From the NCBI GenBank assembly GCA_021323155.1, contig JAJTCI010000005.1:1-23095 (forward strand): a DNA stretch of 23,095 bases, in the 5' to 3' direction. A program made the translations under genes and the position numbers. Below, in pieces: positions 14,955-21,915 of the stretch. Position 1 is the stretch's first letter; each line of letters starts with the position of its first letter. Origin of the DNA: Chitinophagaceae bacterium. GTDB taxonomy: Bacteria; Bacteroidota; Bacteroidia; Chitinophagales; Chitinophagaceae. The notes beneath the pieces were generated by a model. That model ran no database searches, was not told where the DNA came from, and worked only from the letters and a program-made list of their open reading frames with translations.

Positions 14955-16064
14955 TCACTCCCATTTAAAAACTTTCACTGCCACCAGGTACACCAGGAAA
15001 CCCCATCCCGCCAGGATGCCGATCTCCTTCCAGCAGGATAAAAGCCCGGTACCCTCGAATGCCACCTTCCGCAGGGCGTCATTCAGCGCAGTGAGCGGGA
15101 GATAACTTACGATGGTTTGCATGCCTGCAGGCAATGCGGTCTTAGGGAAGAACGTCCCGGACAGGAAATACTGTGGGAACATGAACAGGTTCGCATAGAT
15201 CGGTATCACGTTCTGGTTCTTCGCGATGCCGCTGATCACGAATCCGAATCCCATGAACACCACCAGCCCCACGAAACTCAGCAGCATCATATTCAGAAAA
15301 GTAACGAACCCGTTCGCCAGTGTGAAGTCATATGCGAAATACCCGAACGCGATCAGCACCACCACCGTCGTCAACTGGAAGATCACTCTTGCAATACCTT
15401 CTCCTAAAAGTATATACGTGCGGCGGATAGGCGTGGAATACAATCTTTTCAACACCAGCGTCTCCTTCAGTGAAAAGAAAGAGAACGCGATACCGAAGAT
15501 CGCCGCGCCGATCAGTGAGAAACCGATCATACCCGGCAAAAGAAAATCCATATACTTGTATTCGCGACCGGGAACCATCTGCATGCTGGTATAACCAACC
15601 GATGGTCGTGTAGGATACCGTTCTTTGTCCACATCCAGTATCACCTTTTCAATCGCGGTCTTTAGGGCCTCGTAATCTTTCATACTGGCCGAAGATGTGA
15701 TGAGTTGCACGTTGAACCTTTTTTCCGTACTGTCTTCAACCAGTGCAACGGGTATCACTTTGATCTTGGCTGTGATGCGACCTTTAGATAAGAGTTCGTT
15801 GATCTCCTCCGTTGTTCCTTCTTCAAAATCCAGTAATTGTGACTCGCGGATCTTGCTGTAAACGGCGTTGGCGGTATCGGTGTTTTCATCGAAAGCCACG
15901 TCAATGCTCACGGGTCTGCTACGGCTGAGTGATCCGAAGATCATGATCAATACGATGGGAAAGAATAGACTGAAGAAAACCGCCTGCATACTCCGGAATG
16001 CGGAACGTAAACTGGCCCGCATGATCGCCAGCATCGCGGTGAGCTGGCTGTATTTTTTGCTCAT
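14955..16064 (-). CDS. ABC-2 type transporter permease
   Basis: The 369-residue product has a first transmembrane helix at about residues 28-46 (AVFFSLFFPIVLIMIFGSL). A large extracytoplasmic domain of about 130 residues follows. Five further helices between about 175 and 368 include MIGFSLIGAAIFGIAFSFFS, a VVVLIAFGYFAY segment, MLLSFVGLVVFMGFGFVISG, the NLFMFPQYFLSGTFFP motif typical of ABC-2 permeases, and a last helix near LVYLVAVKVFKWE. It would be the membrane half of an ABC exporter for drugs, lipids or polysaccharide. No ATPase gene is present on either side, so the nucleotide-binding partner must be encoded elsewhere. It starts at the ATG at 16064 just behind an exact -7 element. Confidence 0.92.
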   Translation of the reverse strand: MSKKYSQLTAMLAIMRASLRSAFRSMQAVFFSLFFPIVLIMIFGSLSRSRPVSIDVAFDENTDTANAVYSKIRESQLLDFEEGTTEEINELLSKGRITAKIKVIPVALVEDSTEKRFNVQLITSSASMKDYEALKTAIEKVILDVDKERYPTRPSVGYTSMQMVPGREYKYMDFLLPGMIGFSLIGAAIFGIAFSFFSLKETLVLKRLYSTPIRRTYILLGEGIARVIFQLTTVVVLIAFGYFAYDFTLANGFVTFLNMMLLSFVGLVVFMGFGFVISGIAKNQNVIPIYANLFMFPQYFLSGTFFPKTALPAGMQTIVSYLPLTALNDALRKVAFEGTGLLSCWKEIGILAGWGFLVYLVAVKVFKWE

Positions 16065-16080
16065 AAGCGTTGTTCGGCGA

Positions 16081-16088
16081 CAAATCTA
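16081..16088 (-). promoter_or_regulatory. -7 promoter element of the ABC permease gene
   Basis: On the minus strand the sequence is TAGATTTG, an exact TAnnTTTG match ending 16 bases before the ATG at 16064. A GTTG at 16114-16111 lies 22 bases further upstream and may serve as a -33 element. Confidence 0.5.
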
Positions 16089-16124
16089 TAATATATCGCT
16101 GCATCTTGAGCAACTGGAATGAGT

Positions 16125-16132
16125 TATGTTTG
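16125..16132 (+). promoter_or_regulatory. -7 promoter element of folK
   Basis: TATGTTTG is an exact TAnnTTTG match. CTTG at 16105-16108 lies 16 bases upstream. Transcription would begin near 16138, downstream of the ATG at 16070, so only the GTG at 16157 is left as the start of folK. Confidence 0.55.
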
Positions 16133-16156
16133 GACCCTGTTCATAAACTACAAACA

Positions 16157-16639
16157 GTGCTCACAGCTTATTTACTCATCGGTGGCAACCTGGGCGACAG
16201 GCCGCAAAACCTTCAACGTGCGGCGGAACTCGTGGAATCAGGTTGCGGCGACATCATCGCTGTTTCGGCTGTGTACGAAACCGCCGCCTGGGGATTCAGC
16301 GAGCAGCCGGCATTCCTCAACCAGGTGCTCGTGTTGCATACGCTCATCCCCCCACTGGAACTCATGGAGAAACTCCTTTCCATTGAATTGGAAATGGGAC
16401 GTGTGCGCGGGGAAAAACTCGGGCCGAGGATCATCGACATCGACATCCTGTTGATAGATGGAATGGTGATGGAAACGGACACCCTGACCATACCGCACCC
16501 CTCGTTACACCTGCGAAGATTCGCGCTCGAACCGCTTGCTGAAGTGGCGGCCCACGTAAATCATCCGGTATTTCAGAAAACCATCGCCGAGTTATTAACC
16601 GATTGTCCAGATACATTGGGGGTCACGAAAATTTCCTGA
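16157..16639 (+). CDS. folK: 2-amino-4-hydroxy-6-hydroxymethyldihydropteridine pyrophosphokinase (GTG start)
   Basis: The 160-residue product transfers pyrophosphate from ATP to hydroxymethyldihydropterin in folate synthesis. It starts LTAYLLIGGNLGDRPQNL, the normal N-terminus with the pterin-contacting Gly-Gly-Asn. Then come SAVYETAAWGF and FLNQVLVLHTL, and the family signature KLGPRIIDIDILLIDG, with Asp94 and Asp96 as the magnesium ligands. HPSLHLRRFALEPLAEV closes it. The open frame reaches an ATG at 16070, but the extra 29 residues are not conserved in character and precede the likely transcription start, so I prefer the GTG. The next gene is 36 bases downstream; folK and deoxynucleoside kinase genes are often neighbours in Bacteroidota. 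Confidence 0.93.
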   Translation: MLTAYLLIGGNLGDRPQNLQRAAELVESGCGDIIAVSAVYETAAWGFSEQPAFLNQVLVLHTLIPPLELMEKLLSIELEMGRVRGEKLGPRIIDIDILLIDGMVMETDTLTIPHPSLHLRRFALEPLAEVAAHVNHPVFQKTIAELLTDCPDTLGVTKIS

Positions 16640-16660
16640 CCCTTCCTTGACTGTCAATTT

Positions 16661-16668
16661 TATTTTTG
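16661..16668 (+). promoter_or_regulatory. -7 promoter element of the deoxynucleoside kinase gene
   Basis: TATTTTTG is an exact TAnnTTTG match only 7 bases before the ATG at 16676. If used, the message starts at or next to the A of the ATG and is leaderless. No -33 element is evident, and read-through from folK is also possible. Confidence 0.4.
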
Positions 16669-16675
16669 GCGCGCA

Positions 16676-17308
16676 ATGCAGTACCATTTTATAACGGTAG
16701 AAGGGAATATCGGTGCGGGGAAAACAACACTGGCACACCTGCTGGCCAAACATTTCAACGCGCGGCTGATACTGGAGGAATTCGCCGACAATCCCTTCCT
16801 GCCTAAATTCTATGAGAAACCAGACCAATACGCGTTCCCACTGGAACTGTTCTTCATGGCCGAGCGATACAAGCAGTTAAAGGATATGATCCACACCAAG
16901 GACCTCTTCCAGAGTGTGACCGTTTCCGATTACCTTTTTACCAAATGCCTGCTGTTTGCGAAAGTGAACCTGCCGGATGAAGAATTCCGCCTCTACCAGA
17001 AACTATTCGACATCATTCACCAGCAGCTCGTATTCCCAGAGATACTCATCTACCTGCACGCGCCTGTTCAAAAGCTCCAGGCCAATATCAAAAAACGCAA
17101 CAGGGAATACGAACAACAAATTGCCGACGAGTACCTTTTCAATATACAGGAGACCTACACCAGCTATATCAAGCAGCATAACATAAAGACGATATTTGTG
17201 GATGCAAGTAATGCTGACTTCCTCGGGAACGAAAAACACCTCAAAGTGATACTCGACGCGCTCGATAAAGATTATGAAGGTGGGCAGCATTACGTGACGC
17301 TTCCTTAA
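16676..17308 (+). CDS. Deoxynucleoside kinase (deoxyadenosine/deoxyguanosine/deoxycytidine type)
   Basis: The 210-residue product starts MQYHFITVEGNIGAGKTTLA with the P-loop GNIGAGKTT (residues 10-18). It follows the dNK family: ILEEFADNPFL (substrate-pocket Glu), YAFPLELFFMAERYKQL, SDYLFTKCLLFAKVNL, LIYLHAPVQKLQANIKKRNR, and the Arg-rich lid NREYEQQIADEYL. It phosphorylates salvaged deoxynucleosides with ATP in the cytoplasm; which base it prefers cannot be read from the sequence. The ATG at 16676 directly precedes the first strand. It sits between folK and an MFS exporter gene that begins 9 bases after its stop. Confidence 0.93.
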   Translation: MQYHFITVEGNIGAGKTTLAHLLAKHFNARLILEEFADNPFLPKFYEKPDQYAFPLELFFMAERYKQLKDMIHTKDLFQSVTVSDYLFTKCLLFAKVNLPDEEFRLYQKLFDIIHQQLVFPEILIYLHAPVQKLQANIKKRNREYEQQIADEYLFNIQETYTSYIKQHNIKTIFVDASNADFLGNEKHLKVILDALDKDYEGGQHYVTLP

Positions 17309-17317
17309 CCTTACTGA

Positions 17318-18562
17318 ATGACCACTACGCCACGCCATGATCCTTTTGCCTCTGTAAAGATCATCGAGTTCCGCAACCTCCTGATGGGGCGCTTCCTTTT
17401 CATCATGGGACTGCGGATGCTCGGCACGCTCGTTGGCTGGTGGGTATATGAACTCACGAAGGATCCTTTCGCCATCGGGCTCATCGGGCTGAGTGAAGTG
17501 ATACCCGCGCTTTCTTTTGCGCTGTACGCCGGCCATGTGATCGACCTCAGCGAAAAACGAAGGCTGCTGTTGAAAGGCATGACATTTTATCTGCTCTGCG
17601 CGGTAGTGTTATTGGTATTGTCCACCGGCTTCACGTCCAGCTACCTCACCAACCACCAGTTAGCGTATTGCATCTACTTCGTAATATTCTGCACCGGTAT
17701 CATACGCGCGTTCACCGGCCCTGTGTTTCATACCCTGCTCGCGGCCATCGTCCCAAGACCCATACTCACCAATGCCACCACCTGGAACCAGGGCACCTGG
17801 CTCACCGCGTCCGTGTCAGGACACGCGCTCGGCGGCTTCCTCATCGCGGGCATTGGCAACACCGGTACACTGGCGGTCATCGTAGCACTCGTCGTGATCT
17901 CGTTTTTCTACATGGTCCTGCTCAAACCAAAACCACCCCTGAACGAGGCTGGCGAAAAAAAGACCTGGAAGAGTATCACCGAAGGGCTCCGTTTCGTGAT
18001 GCGCACCAAGGAAGTGCTGGGCGCTTTATCGCTCGATCTCTTCGCCGTATTGTTCGGCGGCGCGGTGGCGATGCTGCCGGCCTTCGCTACAGACATCCTG
18101 CACGTCGGCTCGCAGGGATTCGGTCTCCTCAATGCCGCGACCGACATGGGCGCCATCGTCAGCGTCATCATGCTCACACTCTTCCCGCTTCGAAAAAAAC
18201 AAGGTCGCACACTCATGTACGCCGTCGCGGGCTTTGGTATCTGCATCATCGTCTTCGCCTTGTCCGAATGGTTCTGGCTGTCATTCGCCGTACTATTGCT
18301 CGGCGGCATCCTCGACGGCTTCAGCGTAGTGATACGCGGCACGATCCTCCAGATGAAAACACCCGACCACATGCGCGGCCGCGTGATGAGCGTGAACTCC
18401 ATGTTCATTAATTCCAGCAACGAACTCGGCCAGTTCGAGAGTGGCGTCGCCGCACGCATGCTCGGCCTCGTCCCCTCCGTCGTCTTCGGTGGCTGCATGA
18501 CCCTCTTTATCGTCATCCTCACCTGGATCAAAGCGCCGAGTTTGCGGAAGATGGAGTATTAG
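17318..18562 (+). CDS. MFS transporter (EntS-like, MFS_3 type)
   Basis: The 414-residue product has about twelve hydrophobic segments in two halves, separated by a polar loop near residues 205-225 (KPKPPLNEAGEKKTWKSI). After the second helix it has an MFS motif-A-like loop GHVIDLSEKRRLL. In the second half RGRVMSVNSMFINSSNELGQ is typical of the EntS/MFS_3 group, which includes exporters of siderophores and drugs. The substrate is unknown. It is 9 bases downstream of the deoxynucleoside kinase gene and likely co-transcribed with it, although no functional link is obvious. Confidence 0.93.
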   Translation: MTTTPRHDPFASVKIIEFRNLLMGRFLFIMGLRMLGTLVGWWVYELTKDPFAIGLIGLSEVIPALSFALYAGHVIDLSEKRRLLLKGMTFYLLCAVVLLVLSTGFTSSYLTNHQLAYCIYFVIFCTGIIRAFTGPVFHTLLAAIVPRPILTNATTWNQGTWLTASVSGHALGGFLIAGIGNTGTLAVIVALVVISFFYMVLLKPKPPLNEAGEKKTWKSITEGLRFVMRTKEVLGALSLDLFAVLFGGAVAMLPAFATDILHVGSQGFGLLNAATDMGAIVSVIMLTLFPLRKKQGRTLMYAVAGFGICIIVFALSEWFWLSFAVLLLGGILDGFSVVIRGTILQMKTPDHMRGRVMSVNSMFINSSNELGQFESGVAARMLGLVPSVVFGGCMTLFIVILTWIKAPSLRKMEY

Positions 18563-18622
18563 AAAATACAGGCGGCCCTTGCCCCTCGCGATGATGCTCA
18601 AAAGGACGTAGTACGAAGTGGA

Positions 18623-18673
18623 GTTTGCTTCGCTTCGCTCGCAATGACGCCCACAATGACGCTCGCAATGACG
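18623..18673. repeat. Dispersed repeat arm with three tandem 12-bp units
   Basis: A 27-base core (18623-18649) contains the TTCGCTTCGCT motif and ends in CTCGCAATGACG. The 12-bp unit is then repeated twice: CTCGCAATGACG (18638-18649), CCCACAATGACG (18650-18661) and CTCGCAATGACG (18662-18673). The core recurs in inverted orientation at 19349-19375 with 25 of 27 bases identical. Similar GTCATTGCGAGCGAAGCGAA sequences are common between genes in many genomes. Confidence 0.85.
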
Positions 18674-18723
18674 TACGGGTTACTACGGAGTACCATAGGG
18701 GTTAATACGGGGTTTGCTCTCTG

Positions 18724-18767
18724 GAGCTTCACTAGAGGTTCACTACAGGTTCACTAGAGCTTCACTA
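18724..18767. repeat. Four tandem 11-bp repeats
   Basis: The units are GAGCTTCACTA (18724-18734), GAGGTTCACTA (18735-18745), CAGGTTCACTA (18746-18756) and GAGCTTCACTA (18757-18767), followed by a broken unit GAGCTCTAAG. They sit in the 244-base gap 18563-18806 between the MFS and YdeI/OmdA-like genes, which converge here. No ORF or clear terminator is visible in that gap. Confidence 0.85.
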
Positions 18768-18806
18768 GAGCTCTAAGGGAAAACGACATAAATAAGGAGG
18801 CTTCGG

Positions 18807-19268
18807 CTAGGACCGACGCTGTTTTTTCAGCAGCATATCGAGCGCCTTCGTGATGCGCTCCGCGCGGGTGGTGTCTCTTTTTGCTTCGTAGATCCATTGG
18901 ATGTAAGCTTTCTGTTCGCTCTCTTTTAAAGAGCGAAAAAAGGCACGCGCCGCTGCTTCGAGCTGGAGGCACTCTTCGAACTCGTTGGGTATTTCCAGGG
19001 TGGATTCGTCTGGAGCAATAGTGATGGATACGAAGTCGCCGGCCTGCTTTTTTATCTTCCTCCTTATTTCCGCTTTGACCGGAAAGAAGAGCTTGCCGTT
19101 CTTCATGGGCATGAGGTTATACTGGCTAAATGGATGGCCGTCTATCGTGCCTTTGACTTTCGTCCAGCCAAAGGCTGCATCCCTTCCATCAGAGATCCGT
19201 GGTACTTCGGCGTAGGTCCAACCGCCTTTGCCGGGGTATTTTTTGAGGAGGCATTTGGTTGTGGGCAT
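18807..19268 (-). CDS. DUF1905 / YdeI-OmdA domain protein
   Basis: The 153-residue product has an N-terminal DUF1905-type barrel (about 1-85: GGWTYAEVP, FGWTKVKGTIDGHPFSQYNL, LFFPVKAEIRRKI). The C-terminal OmdA/YdeI helical domain (about 100-153) has FFRSLKESEQKAYIQWIYEA followed by RAERITKALDML, the usual Thr-Arg-x-x-Arg-Ile pattern. Proteins of this type are cytoplasmic and poorly understood; some were linked to bacteriocin or peptide resistance. The ATG at 19268 gives the conserved N-terminus; the frame extends 51 codons upstream through the repeat, which I do not consider coding. The gene is bracketed by the two arms of an inverted dispersed repeat. Confidence 0.85.
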   Translation of the reverse strand: MPTTKCLLKKYPGKGGWTYAEVPRISDGRDAAFGWTKVKGTIDGHPFSQYNLMPMKNGKLFFPVKAEIRRKIKKQAGDFVSITIAPDESTLEIPNEFEECLQLEAAARAFFRSLKESEQKAYIQWIYEAKRDTTRAERITKALDMLLKKQRRS

Positions 19269-19272
19269 GGAG

Positions 19273-19302
19273 TAAAAATAGAGAATTGGTTGATGGTGCA
19301 AA
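19273..19302 (-). promoter_or_regulatory. Candidate promoter of the YdeI/OmdA-like gene
   Basis: On the minus strand TTTG (19302-19299) is followed after 18 bases by TATTTTTA (19280-19273), one mismatch from TAnnTTTG. The -7 element ends 4 bases before the ATG at 19268. Confidence 0.35.
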
Positions 19303-19348
19303 GCCGCAAAGATTGTTGGCCAGGCGACCAACAGCGTACCGAAGCGAT

Positions 19349-19375
19349 CGTCATTACTAGCGAAGCGAAGCAAAC
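19349..19375. repeat. Second arm of the inverted dispersed repeat
   Basis: The sequence begins CGTCATTACTAGCGAAGCGA and is the reverse complement of 18623-18649 at 25 of 27 positions. It lies in the divergent gap between the YdeI/OmdA-like gene and the metallo-beta-lactamase-fold gene. Confidence 0.85.
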
Positions 19376-19421
19376 CCCACAGCCCAATATTTCCGTAACT
19401 TCCACCCTCAAACACCACCAC

Positions 19422-20333
19422 ATGGAACGCCGCTCTTTCTTAAAACACGGTTCCCTGCTCGCCGGAGCTTCCCTCCTGCTCCAAAAACAAGCGCTCGCTG
19501 AATTCTTCCGTCAACCCGCCTGGAAGATCACCATGCTGCGCAACGACGTAGGCGTATTCAGTGAACGCGGCGGCACCATCGCTTTCCTGCTCAATAAAAA
19601 AGGTATCGCTGTAGTAGATTCCCAATTCCCCGAACAATCCCAACACCTGGTTGACGAACTGAAGAAACAAAGCGAAAAGCCTTTCAAATACCTCATCAAT
19701 ACACACCACCACCGCGACCACTCTTCCGGCAACATCTCCTTCAAAGGCATCGCGGAACACGTAGTGGGACACGAGAATTGCCTCGCCAATATGAAACGCG
19801 TAGCGGAGAAGGACAAGATCGAGGATAAACAATTGTATCCCGATATCACCTTCTCAAATACCTGGAAGAAAAAAATAGGCAAGGAAAAGATCAAAGCGCA
19901 TTACTTCGGCGCGGCGCACACCAACGGCGACGCCATCATCCATTTCGAACACGCCAACATCGCCCACATGGGTGACCTCATGTTCAACCGCCGCCATCCC
20001 GTCATCGATCGTACCTCCGGCGCCAACATACGCAACTGGACTTCCGTACTGCAAAAAACCATTGACACTTTCGACAACGACACGATCTTCGTTTTCGGGC
20101 ACGCCTTCGATCCCGAAAAGATCACGGGTAATAAACAGGACCTTGCCGCTTTTAAGAACTATTTGGAAAAACTACTTGCTTTCGCCGAAGCGGAACACAA
20201 AGCGGGTAAAACAAAAGAAGAATTTATAAAGAACACCGCGATACCGGGCGAAACAGAATGGAAAGGCGACGGCATTTCACGTGCGCTCACCGCCGCGTAT
20301 GAAGAAGTAAGCACCCCCGTTCCGGTAAAATAA
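19422..20333 (+). CDS. Tat-exported metallo-beta-lactamase-fold hydrolase
   Basis: The 303-residue product starts MERRSFLKHGSLLAGASLLL, with twin-arginine motif RRSFLK and a hydrophobic stretch, so folded export through Tat is likely. The metal-binding motif HxHxDH is HHHRDH (95-100). Further ligands are His117 (VVGHEN), His166 (GAAHTNGD), Asp185 (HMGDLMF) and His227 (FVFGHAF), a full binuclear zinc site. The substrate is unknown. The overall sequence resembles periplasmic MBL hydrolases more than classical antibiotic-degrading enzymes. An in-frame extension to 19134 exists but would cover the repeat and the opposite gene; the ATG at 19422 gives the signal peptide. A small membrane-protein gene follows 31 bases downstream. 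Confidence 0.92.
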   Translation: MERRSFLKHGSLLAGASLLLQKQALAEFFRQPAWKITMLRNDVGVFSERGGTIAFLLNKKGIAVVDSQFPEQSQHLVDELKKQSEKPFKYLINTHHHRDHSSGNISFKGIAEHVVGHENCLANMKRVAEKDKIEDKQLYPDITFSNTWKKKIGKEKIKAHYFGAAHTNGDAIIHFEHANIAHMGDLMFNRRHPVIDRTSGANIRNWTSVLQKTIDTFDNDTIFVFGHAFDPEKITGNKQDLAAFKNYLEKLLAFAEAEHKAGKTKEEFIKNTAIPGETEWKGDGISRALTAAYEEVSTPVPVK

Positions 20334-20364
20334 TCTTGGTTACCCGCATTGAAATAAGAACACA

Positions 20365-20715
20365 ATGACACCTCTCAAATTTTTCCTCCTGGCGGTATCC
20401 TTAATCGTGTTGTGGGCTATTATCGATTCGATCCGGTCCAACTACCGCCGCAGGCGTTACGACAGGAGCACCCGGGCAAAACACAACAAGGATATCGGCG
20501 GCATTGGCGACGCGGGTAACACGGCTGCAGGAGGCGCAATGTTGGGCGCACCGTTTATGTTCCACGGGCAATCGGAAACTTCCAACGAAAACCAGTATAT
20601 TGATCCCGGGACCGGCAACAACCCTGGTGACTGGGGCCCAGGTAGCACGTACGACAGTGGCGGCTACGACAGCGGTGGCGATGGTGGTGGCGGAGATGGT
20701 GGTGGTGGTGACTAA
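20365..20715 (+). CDS. Small membrane-anchored protein with Gly/Asp-rich tail
   Basis: The 116-residue product has one N-terminal transmembrane helix (PLKFFLLAVSLIVLWAIIDS) followed by an Arg-rich stretch (RSNYRRRRYDRSTRAK). This topology suggests a short outside N-terminus and a cytoplasmic tail by the positive-inside rule. Residues 45-90 are Gly/Asn/Asp/Pro-rich, and the C-terminus is a repeat of Gly-Gly-Asp units ending DGGGGDGGGGD. I do not recognise the family. The acidic Gly repeats could bind a divalent cation such as calcium or simply be disordered. It lies between the MBL-fold hydrolase gene (31 bases) and an exported-protein gene (20 bases), so the three may form an operon. Confidence 0.75.
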   Translation: MTPLKFFLLAVSLIVLWAIIDSIRSNYRRRRYDRSTRAKHNKDIGGIGDAGNTAAGGAMLGAPFMFHGQSETSNENQYIDPGTGNNPGDWGPGSTYDSGGYDSGGDGGGGDGGGGD

Positions 20716-20735
20716 GCTATAAAGATTACGCTAAC

Positions 20736-21347
20736 ATGAGAACACTTTTAGTGATCCTTTGCCTCACCGGCACCCTTGCCTTAGTTGCCATGCGTTATGA
20801 CATACGCGGGAAACAAAAAAACATCTGCGATGCGGTCAAACCGGTTCGCCAGCTTACAAAACTAAAATTCGATCCCGCCGATCACGACAAAATAAACAGT
20901 AAACAGTTGCGTAAAGTCGACAGCGCGTCCTACGAAGGCATCTTTCCCTACGAGCACGATAACGAAGAGACATACTTCTATGGAAAATTCCGGATCAGCG
21001 ACAACCGCATGGGCATTGTATGTTTCAACAAGACCCACGAATGCGATCACGAAGTCTATTCCTTCACCCTGCACATTGTCGACAACTGTGCAACTTCGAA
21101 AGAATTCATTCACCTCTCCTTTGCCGATGGCCACGACCCCCAGGCCTGGGAAGTCAGCAGTTCACTAAACAAAACGATGGATACGCTAACAGTGAGAGAA
21201 GAAAGCACCAGCGAATGGGTAATGGGCGATCCCAACATGCAGGATACCTTGTTCACGACCTTCTATAAGCTGGACTTGAAAAGTAAGAACCTGGATACGG
21301 CAGGAAAGAAAAAAACATATAAAATACTAAAACAAGAAAAACCTTAA
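20736..21347 (+). CDS. Exported or membrane-anchored protein of unknown function
   Basis: The 203-residue product starts MRTLLVILCLTGTLALVAMR, a signal peptide or anchor with no clear cleavage site. The body is polar with beta-type segments (YFYGKFRISDNRMGIVCFN, HEVYSFTLHIVDNC, EFIHLSFADGHD) and three cysteines that could form disulfides in the periplasm. The tail is Lys-rich. No family recognised. It begins 20 bases after the small Gly/Asp-tailed protein gene on the same strand. Confidence 0.75.
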   Translation: MRTLLVILCLTGTLALVAMRYDIRGKQKNICDAVKPVRQLTKLKFDPADHDKINSKQLRKVDSASYEGIFPYEHDNEETYFYGKFRISDNRMGIVCFNKTHECDHEVYSFTLHIVDNCATSKEFIHLSFADGHDPQAWEVSSSLNKTMDTLTVREESTSEWVMGDPNMQDTLFTTFYKLDLKSKNLDTAGKKKTYKILKQEKP

Positions 21348-21406
21348 CCGTTATAACAACTTAATTACGCAACGTCCCTACTTTCTAATTTCTTATTTTT
21401 TCTTTC

Positions 21407-21880
21407 TTATTTCTTATTCTCCAGTAACTTTTCCAACACCCCAAACACCGCCGGGCAAAACGTCGCGTTCTTCAACGTCAACTGCTGTCTTTTGATAAAC
21501 ACATCTTCATTGGTATAAGGAAACCTGCTGCAATCAGAAGGACGTACATCATAGATGCTGCAGAAATTATCGCTGCCAAGGAAAGGGCAGGGCGACTGCT
21601 TCACAACATAATCACCTTCTTCATCCAGCGCCAGGTAAGTATCGATGAACACCGACTCTTTCACCTTCATGTGTTTGCTGATGCGCTTGATGTCCGGCGT
21701 CTTGAACCGCGGCGAGTAATTCTTACAACACGCCGCGCACTTCAAACAATCAACCTTGGAAAAAACCTCGTCGTGCAGCACGGGCAGCCGCTTCAGCACC
21801 GCGTTCTTATCGGCCTTCTGCAATAACTGTTTGTACTGCTTTTGGTTATCGATGGCTTTTTTCTGCCAGTTGTGCTCCAT
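21407..21880 (-). CDS. YkgJ family cysteine-cluster protein
   Basis: The 157-residue cytoplasmic product has the typical metal-cluster pattern: Cys45, Cys48, Cys51 and Cys52 (CLKCAACC), Cys98 and Cys107 (SPCPFLGSDNFCSIYDVRP), Cys116 (SDCSRFP) and Cys142 (FCPAVF). Family members (UPF0153/YkgJ) are predicted zinc or iron-sulfur binders of unknown function. The ATG at 21880 gives MEHNWQKKAIDNQ; the frame is open for 31 codons more, but that stretch overlaps the opposite gene and follows its own promoter element. An AT-rich homopurine tract spans its stop codon. Confidence 0.9.
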   Translation of the reverse strand: MEHNWQKKAIDNQKQYKQLLQKADKNAVLKRLPVLHDEVFSKVDCLKCAACCKNYSPRFKTPDIKRISKHMKVKESVFIDTYLALDEEGDYVVKQSPCPFLGSDNFCSIYDVRPSDCSRFPYTNEDVFIKRQQLTLKNATFCPAVFGVLEKLLENKK

Positions 21881-21915
21881 TGGGCAAGTGGGTGATTTAC
21901 TGTAAATTGCGGGCA

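Noticed and set aside
17668..18411. A 247-codon plus-strand frame inside the MFS gene
   Set aside because: Its His/Arg-rich translation is what a shifted frame of GC-rich membrane-protein codons gives, and the MFS frame covers it fully.
18623..18767. CRISPR-like repeat cluster
   Set aside because: Units of 11-12 bases are directly adjacent with no spacers, so this is simple tandem repetition.
18623..19375. Insertion sequence with terminal inverted repeats
   Set aside because: The enclosed gene is not a transposase and no target-site duplication is seen; a dispersed extragenic repeat is the simpler reading, kept as a finding about the arrangement only.
19134..19421. N-terminal extension of the MBL-fold gene
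   Set aside because: It would overlap the YdeI/OmdA-like gene and the dispersed repeat, and would bury the twin-arginine signal 96 residues inside the protein.
19269..19421. N-terminal extension of the YdeI/OmdA-like gene
   Set aside because: It translates the inverted repeat arm and precedes the conserved MPTTKCLLKKYPGKGGW start; a promoter-like element also lies inside it.
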